This document shows positions 1 to 6,678 of a stretch of 11,557 nt of DNA, piece after piece (the first letter of the stretch is position 1; every line of letters starts with the position of its first letter). A program made the position numbers and the translations under genes. Where the stretch lies: positions 1 through 11,557 of the forward strand of contig CAIYTD010000098.1 of assembly GCA_903928955.1 (NCBI GenBank). The letters are read 5' to 3'. Origin of the DNA: Oligoflexia bacterium. GTDB lineage: Bacteria > Bdellovibrionota > UBA1018. The notes under the pieces are model-generated. The model worked only from the letters and a program-made list of their open reading frames with translations. It was not told the DNA's origin and ran no database searches.

Positions 1-636
1 ATGAATCCAGACATTCGGATGAAACTTTTGACTGAGCTAACTAGAATAGATTATTTACCACGAGATTATATTTTTAATGTTGCAACAGCTTTAAAGCGTA
101 AGAAAAAAGACAATCCAAAGCTCAACACTGAAGCTCTTCCTGGGTCGGAAGTTCTCGTTAGTCTTCTAGAGCGAACGGGGCAAGATTTGCAGAGAACTGT
201 TGTTAAATCACTTGAAGCAAGTAACCCGGAAAGTGCTCGTACGGTAAAAGGTAAATTGGTTAGTATAGATACACTTCGGTATTTAAGAGATGGGCAGCTT
301 TTGGAAGTGGTATTAAATTTGAAGCACGAAGAATTGATTCAATTTCTAAAAGGTACTTCATCAGAGATTCGATCGGTTATTTTTTCTAAGGCCCCCAAGG
401 AATTAAGTATCGAGTTAGAAGAAGAGCTTGCACAGCTTGTTTCCGTCACGCGTGAAAGCTATCAAGCGATGGAACGGAAAGTTCTCAATAGAATGAAGAT
501 TATGGCAAATGAGGGTCAAATAAATTTAATTGAAACGAATGACAGAATGTTCTCAGATGCAGCTCATCAGTCAGCGTTTATTCAAACACTGTCAAATGAA
601 GAAGTAGAAGAGCGAAAAGAGGGGGCAGCTTGGTAA
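1..636 (+). CDS. fliG: FliG-like flagellar motor switch protein, C-terminal part (5' end probably outside window)
   Basis: The 211 visible residues resemble the end of the FliG middle domain (about 1-80) followed by the FliG C-terminal domain (about 88-176). The clearest match is the stretch around L116-K117-G118, which corresponds to the ALKG of E. coli FliG (K264). FliG links the MS ring to the stator and receives torque from MotA. Full FliG proteins are about 330-340 residues, and the N-terminal domain and EHPQ motif are missing. The ATG at base 1 is therefore probably an internal Met and the frame likely continues upstream. The torque helix is divergent by eye: K117 matches K264 and E141/E142 match D288/D289, but E134 stands where E. 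coli has R281 and T150 where it has R297. About 27 extra residues follow the domain. The next gene overlaps by 7 bases. FliG-fold identity is fairly sure; whether it is the main FliG or a paralogue is not. Confidence 0.8.
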   Translation: MNPDIRMKLLTELTRIDYLPRDYIFNVATALKRKKKDNPKLNTEALPGSEVLVSLLERTGQDLQRTVVKSLEASNPESARTVKGKLVSIDTLRYLRDGQLLEVVLNLKHEELIQFLKGTSSEIRSVIFSKAPKELSIELEEELAQLVSVTRESYQAMERKVLNRMKIMANEGQINLIETNDRMFSDAAHQSAFIQTLSNEEVEERKEGAAW

Positions 637-1142
637 ATGGGGCCCCTGCAGTTACGGTAGACGACTTTAATGAAGTGAGCATCTTTAAGTCCTTTTCAAA
701 GGAAGAATTGCAAAGTCTCATCTCAAATGGGTCAATAATAAAAGCTGAACCTCATTCTAATGTAATAATTGAAGGAGAGCTTTCTTGGGGTATTTATATT
801 ATTCTATCAGGATTTGTAGGTATATTTAGGCAAAACAAATTGACTGGACAAAGCTGGGATATTGGGCAACTTCGAGAGGGTGCATTTTTTGGAGAAATAT
901 CTTTAGTAGATGACGATCCGAGATCTGCTACTGTTCAAGCTCTTGCAGCTTGCGTGTTTTTCTATATTTCTAAAGACGTATTTGTAGCTTTTTTAAGTGA
1001 GTCTCATAGTCGAAAATTAAATTTTTATTTAAACTGTACGGCTACGTTAGTGAAGCGTCTCAGAGAGTTAGATGATAATTATGTTATTAGTCAATATCAG
1101 CTTTGGCAAAAAGCTCTAAAAAAAGGCGGAAAACTAGAATGA
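630..1142 (+). CDS. Stand-alone cyclic nucleotide-binding domain protein
   Basis: A 170-residue protein that is almost entirely one CRP/PKA-type cyclic nucleotide-binding domain (about 13-130) with a helical C-terminal tail. The phosphate-binding cassette is well preserved: F87-G88-E89-I90-S91-L92 and P97-R98-S99-A100-T101-V102. The Glu and Arg that hold the ribose and cyclic phosphate are both present, so ligand binding is plausible. There is no helix-turn-helix, so it is not a CRP-type transcription factor, and no enzymatic domain follows. The start is TTG at 630, inside the end of the fliG-like gene and preceded by a G-rich Shine-Dalgarno-like run at 619-625. The ATG at 637 is in another frame and stops quickly. 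The stop overlaps the motA start as ATGA. Its position between rotor and stator genes suggests a motor regulator, perhaps in the way YcgR acts with c-di-GMP; that role is inference. The ligand (cAMP, cGMP or other) cannot be told. Confidence 0.85.
   Translation: MVNGAPAVTVDDFNEVSIFKSFSKEELQSLISNGSIIKAEPHSNVIIEGELSWGIYIILSGFVGIFRQNKLTGQSWDIGQLREGAFFGEISLVDDDPRSATVQALAACVFFYISKDVFVAFLSESHSRKLNFYLNCTATLVKRLRELDDNYVISQYQLWQKALKKGGKLE
1125..1130 (+). promoter_or_regulatory. Ribosome binding site that decides the motA start
   Basis: GGCGGA lies 8 bases upstream of the ATG at 1139, which also forms an ATGA overlap with the stop of the previous gene. This favours 1139 over an in-frame TTG at 1103, which would add a 12-residue basic extension before the first membrane helix. 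Confidence 0.6.
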
Positions 1143-1921
1143 ATATTTCCTCTCTTATCGGAGTTTTTTTTGGAATAGCAGTACTTTTTAACGCATTAAA
1201 GGGCACAGCAGATGATCCCAGGTTTTTTTTAGATTTTCATGGAATTCTCATCGTTGTCGGTGGAACTTTAGCTGCTGCCAGTATCAGTTTTCCCATTTTG
1301 GATATTTTATCCTTAGTTAAAGTTTTTTTATTTCGGGTTCTTGGAAAGCATAGGAATAACTATCAGGAAATTATTAATCAATTTCTAGAAATTAATAAAA
1401 AATCATTAGTAGGAGTTACAGGACTCAGTGAAATTACAGCTTCCATCAAACATGAATTTCTGAAAGAATCTGTATCACTAGTAGCATCGGGAGTTTTAAC
1501 GGAAACTGAAATTCAAATAACACTTCAGAGGAGACTGAAAACAATTGAGTCCCAGTTTATGCATGAGGCTAATATGTTTCGAACTATTGGTCGATTCCCT
1601 CCTGCGTTTGGATTGCTTGCAACAACTTTGGGAATGATTGGATTATTACAGAAAATTGGGCAGCCAGATAGTCAGAAGTTAATAGGACCTGCGATGTCAA
1701 TCGGCTTAATCGGGACTCTTTATGGAATCGCTCTTGCTAATTTTATCTTTATACCTATAGCTGAAAATTTAACAAAGAGGACTCAAGAAGAAGTAACTCT
1801 TAGAAAAATGATTATTGAAGGAACTCTCCTTGTTAAGTTGCAGGTGAATTCTATAGTTCTTAGAGAAAGATTAAATTCTTATCTCTTACCAAAGCATCGG
1901 GTTATCAGAAAGTCTGCCTGA
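1139..1921 (+). CDS. motA: Flagellar stator protein MotA (PomA-like)
   Basis: A 260-residue inner-membrane protein, close to the usual MotA/PomA length. Four membrane segments are visible at about 2-20, 34-56, 154-173 and 183-207, with a large cytoplasmic loop between the second and third. P155 (in FPPAFG) and P206 (in FIPIAEN) match the two key prolines of E. coli MotA, P173 and P222. The segment IGPAMSIGLIGTLYG is typical of the PomA/MotA family. Together with MotB it forms the ion-driven stator that pushes on FliG. In the cytoplasmic loop the usual Gly-x-Leu-Ala-Leu-Glu element is irregular (GVTGLSE, ending at E98); K87/K88 may stand for the basic residue normally found just before it. The gene overlaps the cyclic-nucleotide-binding gene by 4 bases and lies 6 bases before motB. 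Two T8 runs (1164-1171 and 1223-1230) lie near the 5' end. Stator identity is secure; H+ or Na+ use cannot be read. Confidence 0.93.
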   Translation: MNISSLIGVFFGIAVLFNALKGTADDPRFFLDFHGILIVVGGTLAAASISFPILDILSLVKVFLFRVLGKHRNNYQEIINQFLEINKKSLVGVTGLSEITASIKHEFLKESVSLVASGVLTETEIQITLQRRLKTIESQFMHEANMFRTIGRFPPAFGLLATTLGMIGLLQKIGQPDSQKLIGPAMSIGLIGTLYGIALANFIFIPIAENLTKRTQEEVTLRKMIIEGTLLVKLQVNSIVLRERLNSYLLPKHRVIRKSA

Positions 1922-1927
1922 GTAAAG

Positions 1928-2680
1928 ATGAACAAATTTAATAAAATAGAAAAAAATGAAATTTCGGTAGAATTAGCTAATGAAGAGGAGCATCAGCAGG
2001 TAAGCCATGATGAGTCCAATTGGCTTGTTTCCTATGCTGATATGATGACACTTCTTTGTGGTTTTTTTATTATGCTTTTCAGTATGGCTAAGTTAGATGA
2101 GCCGAAATTTGATAGTTTTAAAGAAGAAATTTCTAAACAATTTGGAAAGGAATATGTTTCTCCTTCGAAGGAACTTTCTAAGTTTGCTGAACAGATTATT
2201 CATGATCTTGGAATTGATTCTACTGCCCGAGTTAAAGCTGATTCTTCCGGTATTTCCATCGTTTTTGAATCTACTCTCTTTTTCCAAACGTTGAGTGCAG
2301 ATATTTCAAGTGAAGGACAGACTATTTTGAAAAATGTAATTGATAAGATCTATCAAAGGCAAAAATCTTTTCGGACCGATTATAAAATTGTAGTGGAAGG
2401 GCATACTGACGGTCGGCCTATTGTTGACGGAGTTTATCCTTCTAATTGGGAGTTATCAGGAGCTCGCGCATCTCGTGTGGTTCGTATGTTTTTAGATTCA
2501 GGCTTTTCTTCGCAGAAGCTCACAGCAATTGGTTATGCTGATACTCGTCCACAATTGGATGCAAGAAGCGCAGATGGTAGATGGAGCGAAAGTGCTTTGG
2601 CAAAAAATAGGAGAGTGGTTTTGCGCATACTTGGACCTCAGGTTGATTCTATTCCTTTCCCTGAGGGGGGTAAATTGTAA
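1928..2680 (+). CDS. motB: Flagellar stator protein MotB (OmpA-like peptidoglycan anchor)
   Basis: A 250-residue protein with the standard MotB layout: a short cytoplasmic N-terminus, one membrane helix at about 32-53 and a periplasmic OmpA-like domain at about 105-235. The helix starts with WLVSYADMMTLL, in which D38 is the ion-carrying aspartate. The OmpA-like domain has EGHTD (D161), the NWELSGARA segment (R180) and KNRRV (N227, R228), the residues that hold peptidoglycan diaminopimelate in this fold. The plug/linker region lies at about 55-100. It anchors MotA to the cell wall around the flagellar rotor. It follows motA by 6 bases with only a weak Shine-Dalgarno sequence (GAG), so translation is probably coupled. 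All signature residues are present, so it should be functional. A G6 run occurs close to the stop. Confidence 0.95.
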   Translation: MNKFNKIEKNEISVELANEEEHQQVSHDESNWLVSYADMMTLLCGFFIMLFSMAKLDEPKFDSFKEEISKQFGKEYVSPSKELSKFAEQIIHDLGIDSTARVKADSSGISIVFESTLFFQTLSADISSEGQTILKNVIDKIYQRQKSFRTDYKIVVEGHTDGRPIVDGVYPSNWELSGARASRVVRMFLDSGFSSQKLTAIGYADTRPQLDARSADGRWSESALAKNRRVVLRILGPQVDSIPFPEGGKL

Positions 2681-2747
2681 CCATGCAGACACTGCCCATT
2701 GACTGCATAGGTAATTCTTGGGATCGTAATAGAAGGGAGAGAAAGCC
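2681..2747 (+). other. 67-base spacer between motB and the zinc-ribbon gene, with small inverted repeats
   Basis: The spacer has ATGCAG (2683-2688) and its reverse complement CTGCAT (2703-2708), 14 bases apart, and a competing small hairpin GCAG-ACA-CTGC at 2685-2695. No T tract follows, so it is not a standard terminator. A good Shine-Dalgarno sequence, AAGGGAG, lies at 2733-2739, 8 bases before the ATG at 2748. A TTGACT at 2699-2704 could be a -35 element, but no well-spaced -10 follows. Confidence 0.35.
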
Positions 2748-3638
2748 ATGCAATGGAGTTGCCCTCATTGTGGTGTCAGCTTAGTTATTTCAGATGATAC
2801 TTTGGGGACCGGTTGGTCGTTTTCCCGATGCTATAAATGTGGAGGTTTTGCGCTCATTCGCAAAGCGGAGATTAATATTATAAAAGTTGATAAGGCGCCA
2901 CCAGGTGAACGCATTATTTTGCCAGAAGCGTCAGTCAATCCGGCTTCTGTTCTAGTGACTGCGGAGAATTCCAAAAAAACTAAAAAACAGATTTCTGAAT
3001 CAGTAATTACTGCTCCACCTGAATTCTCAGTTAAATCGAAAAAATTAGTCAATCCAGCAGATAGTCAAGACTCATTTTCGGCGCTTTATGATTCTAAAAA
3101 ATATAGTACAAAAATTCCATTAGGAATAGTTGGTACCGGCACTTTGGCTGTCATTTCTGGAGTTTATCTTTTTGTACAAGGCCAAACTATTTGGTTTAAA
3201 GTTCATGAGAATCTCAGCACCGCTTATGATGATCACTCTAAAATATCTCTTGCATCCGACGTCAGTTTGCGAACTAAAGATAAGGGTTCCTCGCTTGTTC
3301 TCATTCCTGCTGCAGTTCCTGAAGTGATTGATCAGGTACATCAGATTGCAATGGCTCCAATAAAAGACTCGATTAGTAAAGTTAACGAAAGTGAAGTAAA
3401 AAAAGCTCATCAAGAATTCCTTGTTCGCTCTCGATACAAGCAGGTGAATGTCCATTCTGGACCTAATATGAGATCGTCCATTATTGGGCAGTTGAAGTTG
3501 GATACTTCCTACCTTGTCAGTGATTGGAGCGAAAGGTGGTTTCGACTGAATGTAGGCTGGGTGAGAAATGATATGATTCAAGTACTTCCTGATTCGCTTT
3601 CAGGGGGTACAGCGCCAAAGGTCGATCCACTTCGCTAA
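2748..3638 (+). CDS. Membrane protein with N-terminal zinc ribbon and C-terminal bacterial SH3-like domain
   Basis: A 296-residue protein with three visible parts. Residues 1-35 form a zinc ribbon with C5-x2-C8 and C28-x2-C31, like the MJ0042-type ribbons at the start of many deltaproteobacterial proteins. Residues about 40-120 are a low-complexity linker. One membrane helix lies at about 124-144. Residues about 227-279 look like a bacterial SH3 domain (VNVHSGPNMRSSIIGQL, then RWFRL and GWVRNDMI), a fold that often binds peptidoglycan or peptides. The ribbon should be cytoplasmic and the SH3 domain periplasmic, a shape that could connect signals across the membrane. It follows motB on the same strand with a good ribosome binding site, so it may belong to the stator operon and help place or regulate the stator at the wall. 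That role is inference and I know of no named homologue. The 3' end overlaps the convergent glycosyltransferase gene by 39 bases. Confidence 0.8.
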   Translation: MQWSCPHCGVSLVISDDTLGTGWSFSRCYKCGGFALIRKAEINIIKVDKAPPGERIILPEASVNPASVLVTAENSKKTKKQISESVITAPPEFSVKSKKLVNPADSQDSFSALYDSKKYSTKIPLGIVGTGTLAVISGVYLFVQGQTIWFKVHENLSTAYDDHSKISLASDVSLRTKDKGSSLVLIPAAVPEVIDQVHQIAMAPIKDSISKVNESEVKKAHQEFLVRSRYKQVNVHSGPNMRSSIIGQLKLDTSYLVSDWSERWFRLNVGWVRNDMIQVLPDSLSGGTAPKVDPLR

Positions 3639-5093
3639 TAAATGGGATCTAGATTTTTCAAATCTCAATAGTTTTTCGCATTTTGCAGATGGAAATTGAG
3701 GGGGTGAATCATAGCGATTGTCGGATACAAAAAGGATTGTTTGCCTTAGTTTCGGCCATTGAGGACCCAATCCATCTGAAATATTTAGATCCGGCCATTC
3801 ATGCATTTCTCTTTCGTTTCTAGGCAAGAGCGTGACTTGGGCTCTATTGCTTAAATGAAATGCTGCTTGAGAAGCAGTTTGATAGCGGGCTCCCACGATA
3901 GGTAGATTAAAAATAGTCGGATTGAGATGAGAAGTCGCGAAATTTTCAAATTCAGCCCAGGCATATAAGTCATTGGTCGCATCCATTTTTGGGTCAAATG
4001 GTCTGAATCCTAAAGAATGATACGCTAGTTCAATTATTGGAAAATGACAGCTAAAAAGGATAAAAATTCCCACTGATATTCCATATTTCACTTGGTATTG
4101 GGCCCATTTCCAAGCTTTTCCCTGGCTTTCAAACGCAAGAGCGAGTGCAGTGGGCCACCATACGATGAAAGCCCAGTGGGGCTTAAAATCAGAAATCAAG
4201 GGTTGGACACAAAATACAAAAGCTGCAGGAAGAGTCCAGACAGCTAAGTATCTCATGAAGTAAGATTCTCCGCTTCCTACTTTTTTGAGTGCCCTGAAAA
4301 CGGTGCAAAAATAAAATCCAATGAGCAAGGGTCCTGCAAGGAGCGATTCTATCAGCCAGAATTGAAAATAACGAGTAAGAGATAAATGAGCACCTTCGTG
4401 ACGATCATGAATTTGGTAGAGAATCGATGTCCACTGATGCTGTGAATTCCATAATAAAATAGGGATAGCTGCGGTAATGACTCCAGCGGTCAATGCAGAT
4501 AGACTTCGGAAACGTTCGTGTTTTGGAGCCCAAAGGAGAAGACTTAAGCCAGCTGAGAAGACGCTTAAAATGCCAGAATATTTTGATAGAAGTGTCAGTG
4601 CAGTTCCTACAGCGAGGATCTGGAGATGGTTTTTGTGCGTTTTGCCAAAGCAAGCTCTCCAAATATTAGTAAAGAGTAAGGTCCACCCTAAAAAAAGGGG
4701 TATATCAGGTACCATCATCCAGGCCAGAGAAAAAAATCCAAAGAATGATAGCAAGATAGAGGCCGCTCTGGTTCGGTAGATATCCAGTAAGCCCATTTCT
4801 TTTAGCCAATGGAGACTGAGAGATAAAATAAATGCCGTGCTGAATAAGGCAGGCAGTCTGACTAAACCCGGATTGTGGTTACCTAAAAACCACCCTAGTG
4901 CTTTTTGAAAAGCTGCAATCGCCCAAGCTACTGCAGGTGGATGGAACGCATAGCTAAGGGCTGGCCTTTGCGCAAGGACCCAATAATAAGCTTCATCGTC
5001 ACTCAGGCCTAAAGTAGAACCGTGTACGAGTAGGATTGCAAAGACAGCTATTGGGATCCTATTTATTTTTAACCAGTAACCCAGTGCGTGCAT
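3600..5093 (-). CDS. GT39/ArnT-type membrane glycosyltransferase (dolichyl/undecaprenyl-phosphate-sugar dependent)
   Basis: A 497-residue polytopic protein with about ten hydrophobic segments in the first 370 residues and a soluble C-terminal part. Near the N-terminus, in the first external loop, is D32-D33-E34-A-Y-Y-W38, the acidic catalytic motif of the PMT/ArnT family, followed by the HPP element at 51-53. These enzymes take a sugar from a polyprenyl-phosphate carrier and transfer it to lipid A, a protein or another envelope acceptor on the outer face of the inner membrane. The tail (about 385-497, with ARYQTASQAAFHL) is of the kind seen in bacterial ArnT-like proteins. The ATG follows the stop of the MpaA-like gene with no gap, and its Shine-Dalgarno sequence lies inside the end of that gene. 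It is the last gene of the four-gene minus-strand run, and its 3' end overlaps the SH3 gene. Sugar and acceptor are unknown. Confidence 0.85.
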   Translation of the reverse strand: MHALGYWLKINRIPIAVFAILLVHGSTLGLSDDEAYYWVLAQRPALSYAFHPPAVAWAIAAFQKALGWFLGNHNPGLVRLPALFSTAFILSLSLHWLKEMGLLDIYRTRAASILLSFFGFFSLAWMMVPDIPLFLGWTLLFTNIWRACFGKTHKNHLQILAVGTALTLLSKYSGILSVFSAGLSLLLWAPKHERFRSLSALTAGVITAAIPILLWNSQHQWTSILYQIHDRHEGAHLSLTRYFQFWLIESLLAGPLLIGFYFCTVFRALKKVGSGESYFMRYLAVWTLPAAFVFCVQPLISDFKPHWAFIVWWPTALALAFESQGKAWKWAQYQVKYGISVGIFILFSCHFPIIELAYHSLGFRPFDPKMDATNDLYAWAEFENFATSHLNPTIFNLPIVGARYQTASQAAFHLSNRAQVTLLPRNEREMHEWPDLNISDGLGPQWPKLRQTILFVSDNRYDSPPQFPSAKCEKLLRFEKSRSHLLAKWIDLWRCTP

Positions 5094-6014
5094 TTAGCCT
5101 CCGGACTGAGGTTTTAGATTTCTTGAAGCATAATCTGGAACAGAAAATTGGATCATTTTTCTAATTCCATGACTAAATTGCTTCCAATAACGCTCCGCCT
5201 CTCGTGGGTTTGCTGAAGGAAGTTCTAGCGTGAGGGTTGGAATTCCGAGTTCTCTCCCTGCAAAATTACCAAGCGAACCCGGGAAAAATCCTCCTGAAAT
5301 TGCGTTGAGGCTCTTGCGTAAACGATCGCACTCTCGGGTATAATCCCTAGGAAATTGGGAGAGAGTGAGCTTGCTAGGGCCATCATAATCTAGAAAATTA
5401 AGAGGCGAATGAATGGAAAGAATTTTTTGGGGATGAACTTTTTTTATCAATTGTTCTTGAAAGAGGGTTTCTGGTTCAGATCGAGCGTGATTACCAGGGA
5501 ATCGCCGAGGATCTGATTTAAATCGATTTTTCCACGCTTGGAGTGCCCGTGTTGGCCAGTCTTGTGTTGCAAAATTTCGGTTAATATCTACGCCTCGCGC
5601 ATTCATCCGTGTTTTTGGTATACTAAAAAAACCATCTGGATTGACTAATGGCGCAATAATTACGCGAGTCTTACCTAATTCATTCTGACGTTCTTTGATC
5701 CAGTGGACGAGCTGAAGTCCTAGATAGAGAGGAGTTATTTCATCTCCATGAACGGTCGAAAAAATAAGTGTGGTGTTTTCAGCATTTAAATCTCCAAACT
5801 CTGCATATACGAGTGGCCGCCCTTTGATAGAAGTTCCACCAATTTGCCACTGAATTCCATTGCAAGGCTCTAACTTCCATTTGAACTGCAAAATCGCGCT
5901 TCGTATTTCTGCACACCATTTTTGAGTAGGTTCCTCGGGAGGGGGAGAGTTGGAGAACCCAAAGTAAGGAATTAAAAATACACTGATAAATAAAATATTT
6001 TTCCAGCACATCAT
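5094..6014 (-). CDS. Exported M14 zinc carboxypeptidase, murein peptide amidase (MpaA)-like
   Basis: A 306-residue protein with a likely signal peptide (about 1-21, hydrophobic ILFISVFLIPYFGF) and an M14 peptidase domain. The zinc ligands appear to be H89 and E92 (HGDE) and H202 (IHSPL). N145-R146 (VDINRNF) forms the substrate carboxylate site and E264 (TLELPS) is the catalytic glutamate. The sequence around ARGVDINRNF, SEPET (179-183) and SIHSPLNFLDYDG is most like MpaA, which cuts the gamma-D-Glu-diaminopimelate bond in murein peptides. E. coli MpaA works in the cytoplasm, whereas this protein seems exported, so it may act on peptidoglycan peptides in the periplasm or outside the cell. It starts 3 bases after the dedA-type gene, at the first of two tandem ATGs, and its stop touches the glycosyltransferase start. 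The peptidase family is sure; the murein substrate is inferred. Confidence 0.85.
   Translation of the reverse strand: MMCWKNILFISVFLIPYFGFSNSPPPEEPTQKWCAEIRSAILQFKWKLEPCNGIQWQIGGTSIKGRPLVYAEFGDLNAENTTLIFSTVHGDEITPLYLGLQLVHWIKERQNELGKTRVIIAPLVNPDGFFSIPKTRMNARGVDINRNFATQDWPTRALQAWKNRFKSDPRRFPGNHARSEPETLFQEQLIKKVHPQKILSIHSPLNFLDYDGPSKLTLSQFPRDYTRECDRLRKSLNAISGGFFPGSLGNFAGRELGIPTLTLELPSANPREAERYWKQFSHGIRKMIQFSVPDYASRNLKPQSGG
5098..5102 (-). promoter_or_regulatory. GGAGG ribosome binding site inside the end of the MpaA-like gene
   Basis: Read on the minus strand, GGAGG lies 4 bases before the glycosyltransferase ATG (5093-5091) and within the last codons of the upstream gene, whose TAA directly touches that ATG. 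This indicates translational coupling. Confidence 0.7.
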
Positions 6015-6017
6015 TAG

Positions 6018-6632
6018 CTAATTTCGCCTTAAACGACGGTGTGTCAAATACCATTTGGCCAATATCGCTAAAATAGCAGCGACAATCATGAGTATAATAC
6101 TGTGTTCAATTTTAGTAATTATTCTTACCACTTTGTCTAATTCATCTCCAAAAAAATAAACGGAACTAATAATTGCTGGAATACTAATTAGTGCCGCTAA
6201 TCCATCATAAAGAAGAAAGATGCGATAAGGAAGGTGGAGAGTGCCAGCAGAAAAAAAGATTGGAGCTCTTAGACCTGGCATGAACCTGGCTGCAAATATC
6301 AGTCGATTTCCTTTTTTATGAAAATTTTCTCGAACTGCATTGAGTCTTTCGTCAGGTAAAAGTTTATGAAAAAGCCATTTTTTAGTTAGCTTTCTTCCAT
6401 ATTTCGCACCTAAATAGAATATAAGTGAATCACCTAGAATAACGCCTGCTATTGAAATCACTATAGTCATCCAAAGACTGGTAAGACCATAGTATGCTGA
6501 TAACCCACCTGCAAAGAGAGTAATGTCTTCAGGAATAGGTAGTCCGAGTCCACAAGCTAGTAAAATTCCAAAGATTAAAAAATAAGGAGTGGGACCATAA
6601 AGACTCAAAAGGATATCTACAATTTTATCCAT
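6018..6632 (-). CDS. DedA-family (SNARE-associated/VTT) inner-membrane protein
   Basis: A 204-residue membrane protein of normal DedA length. The N-terminal re-entrant region has GLGLPIPEDITLFAGG with the conserved acidic residues E35 and D36. It is followed by GDSLIFYLGAKYGR (67-80) and then RFMPGLRAP (R116, P119, R122), the basic signature of the family. Three or four hydrophobic segments follow to the end, and the C-terminus is very basic (RRLRRN). Several DedA proteins have been shown to flip undecaprenyl phosphate or phospholipids back across the inner membrane, and others affect membrane potential and drug resistance. It lies 46 bases downstream of xerC and 3 bases before the MpaA-like gene, with AAGAAGAG as a likely ribosome binding site. 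Lying beside a polyprenyl-phosphate-sugar-dependent transferase, a role in lipid-carrier recycling is reasonable but not shown. Confidence 0.9.
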   Translation of the reverse strand: MDKIVDILLSLYGPTPYFLIFGILLACGLGLPIPEDITLFAGGLSAYYGLTSLWMTIVISIAGVILGDSLIFYLGAKYGRKLTKKWLFHKLLPDERLNAVRENFHKKGNRLIFAARFMPGLRAPIFFSAGTLHLPYRIFLLYDGLAALISIPAIISSVYFFGDELDKVVRIITKIEHSIILMIVAAILAILAKWYLTHRRLRRN

Positions 6633-6678
6633 TTAGGAACTCTTCTTTCATGCATTTATGACATACCATAATGTTGCT

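Noticed and set aside
637..660. ATG at 637 as a start for the cyclic-nucleotide-binding gene
   Set aside because: It is in a different frame and meets TAG after seven codons.
1103..1138. Longer MotA start at a TTG, adding a 12-residue basic leader
   Set aside because: The ATG at 1139 has a well-spaced GGCGGA site and an ATGA overlap with the previous gene, and gives the normal MotA N-terminus.
1164..1230. T8 runs near the start of motA as phase-variation sites
   Set aside because: Runs of this length come easily from Phe codons in AT-rich DNA and also occur in the transporter gene; nothing else points to switching.
2699..2730. Possible promoter before the zinc-ribbon gene (TTGACT, then CGTAAT)
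   Set aside because: The spacing is 20 bases and the -10 match is poor; the sequence alone does not support it.
3120..3581. 153-codon open frame on the minus strand inside the zinc-ribbon/SH3 gene
   Set aside because: No domain or good ribosome binding site, and the sense frame has clear zinc-ribbon and SH3 features.
4477..4779. 100-codon open frame on the plus strand inside the GT39 gene
   Set aside because: The composition is typical of antisense to hydrophobic codons; the GT39 frame has the DDEAYYW motif and a full family layout.
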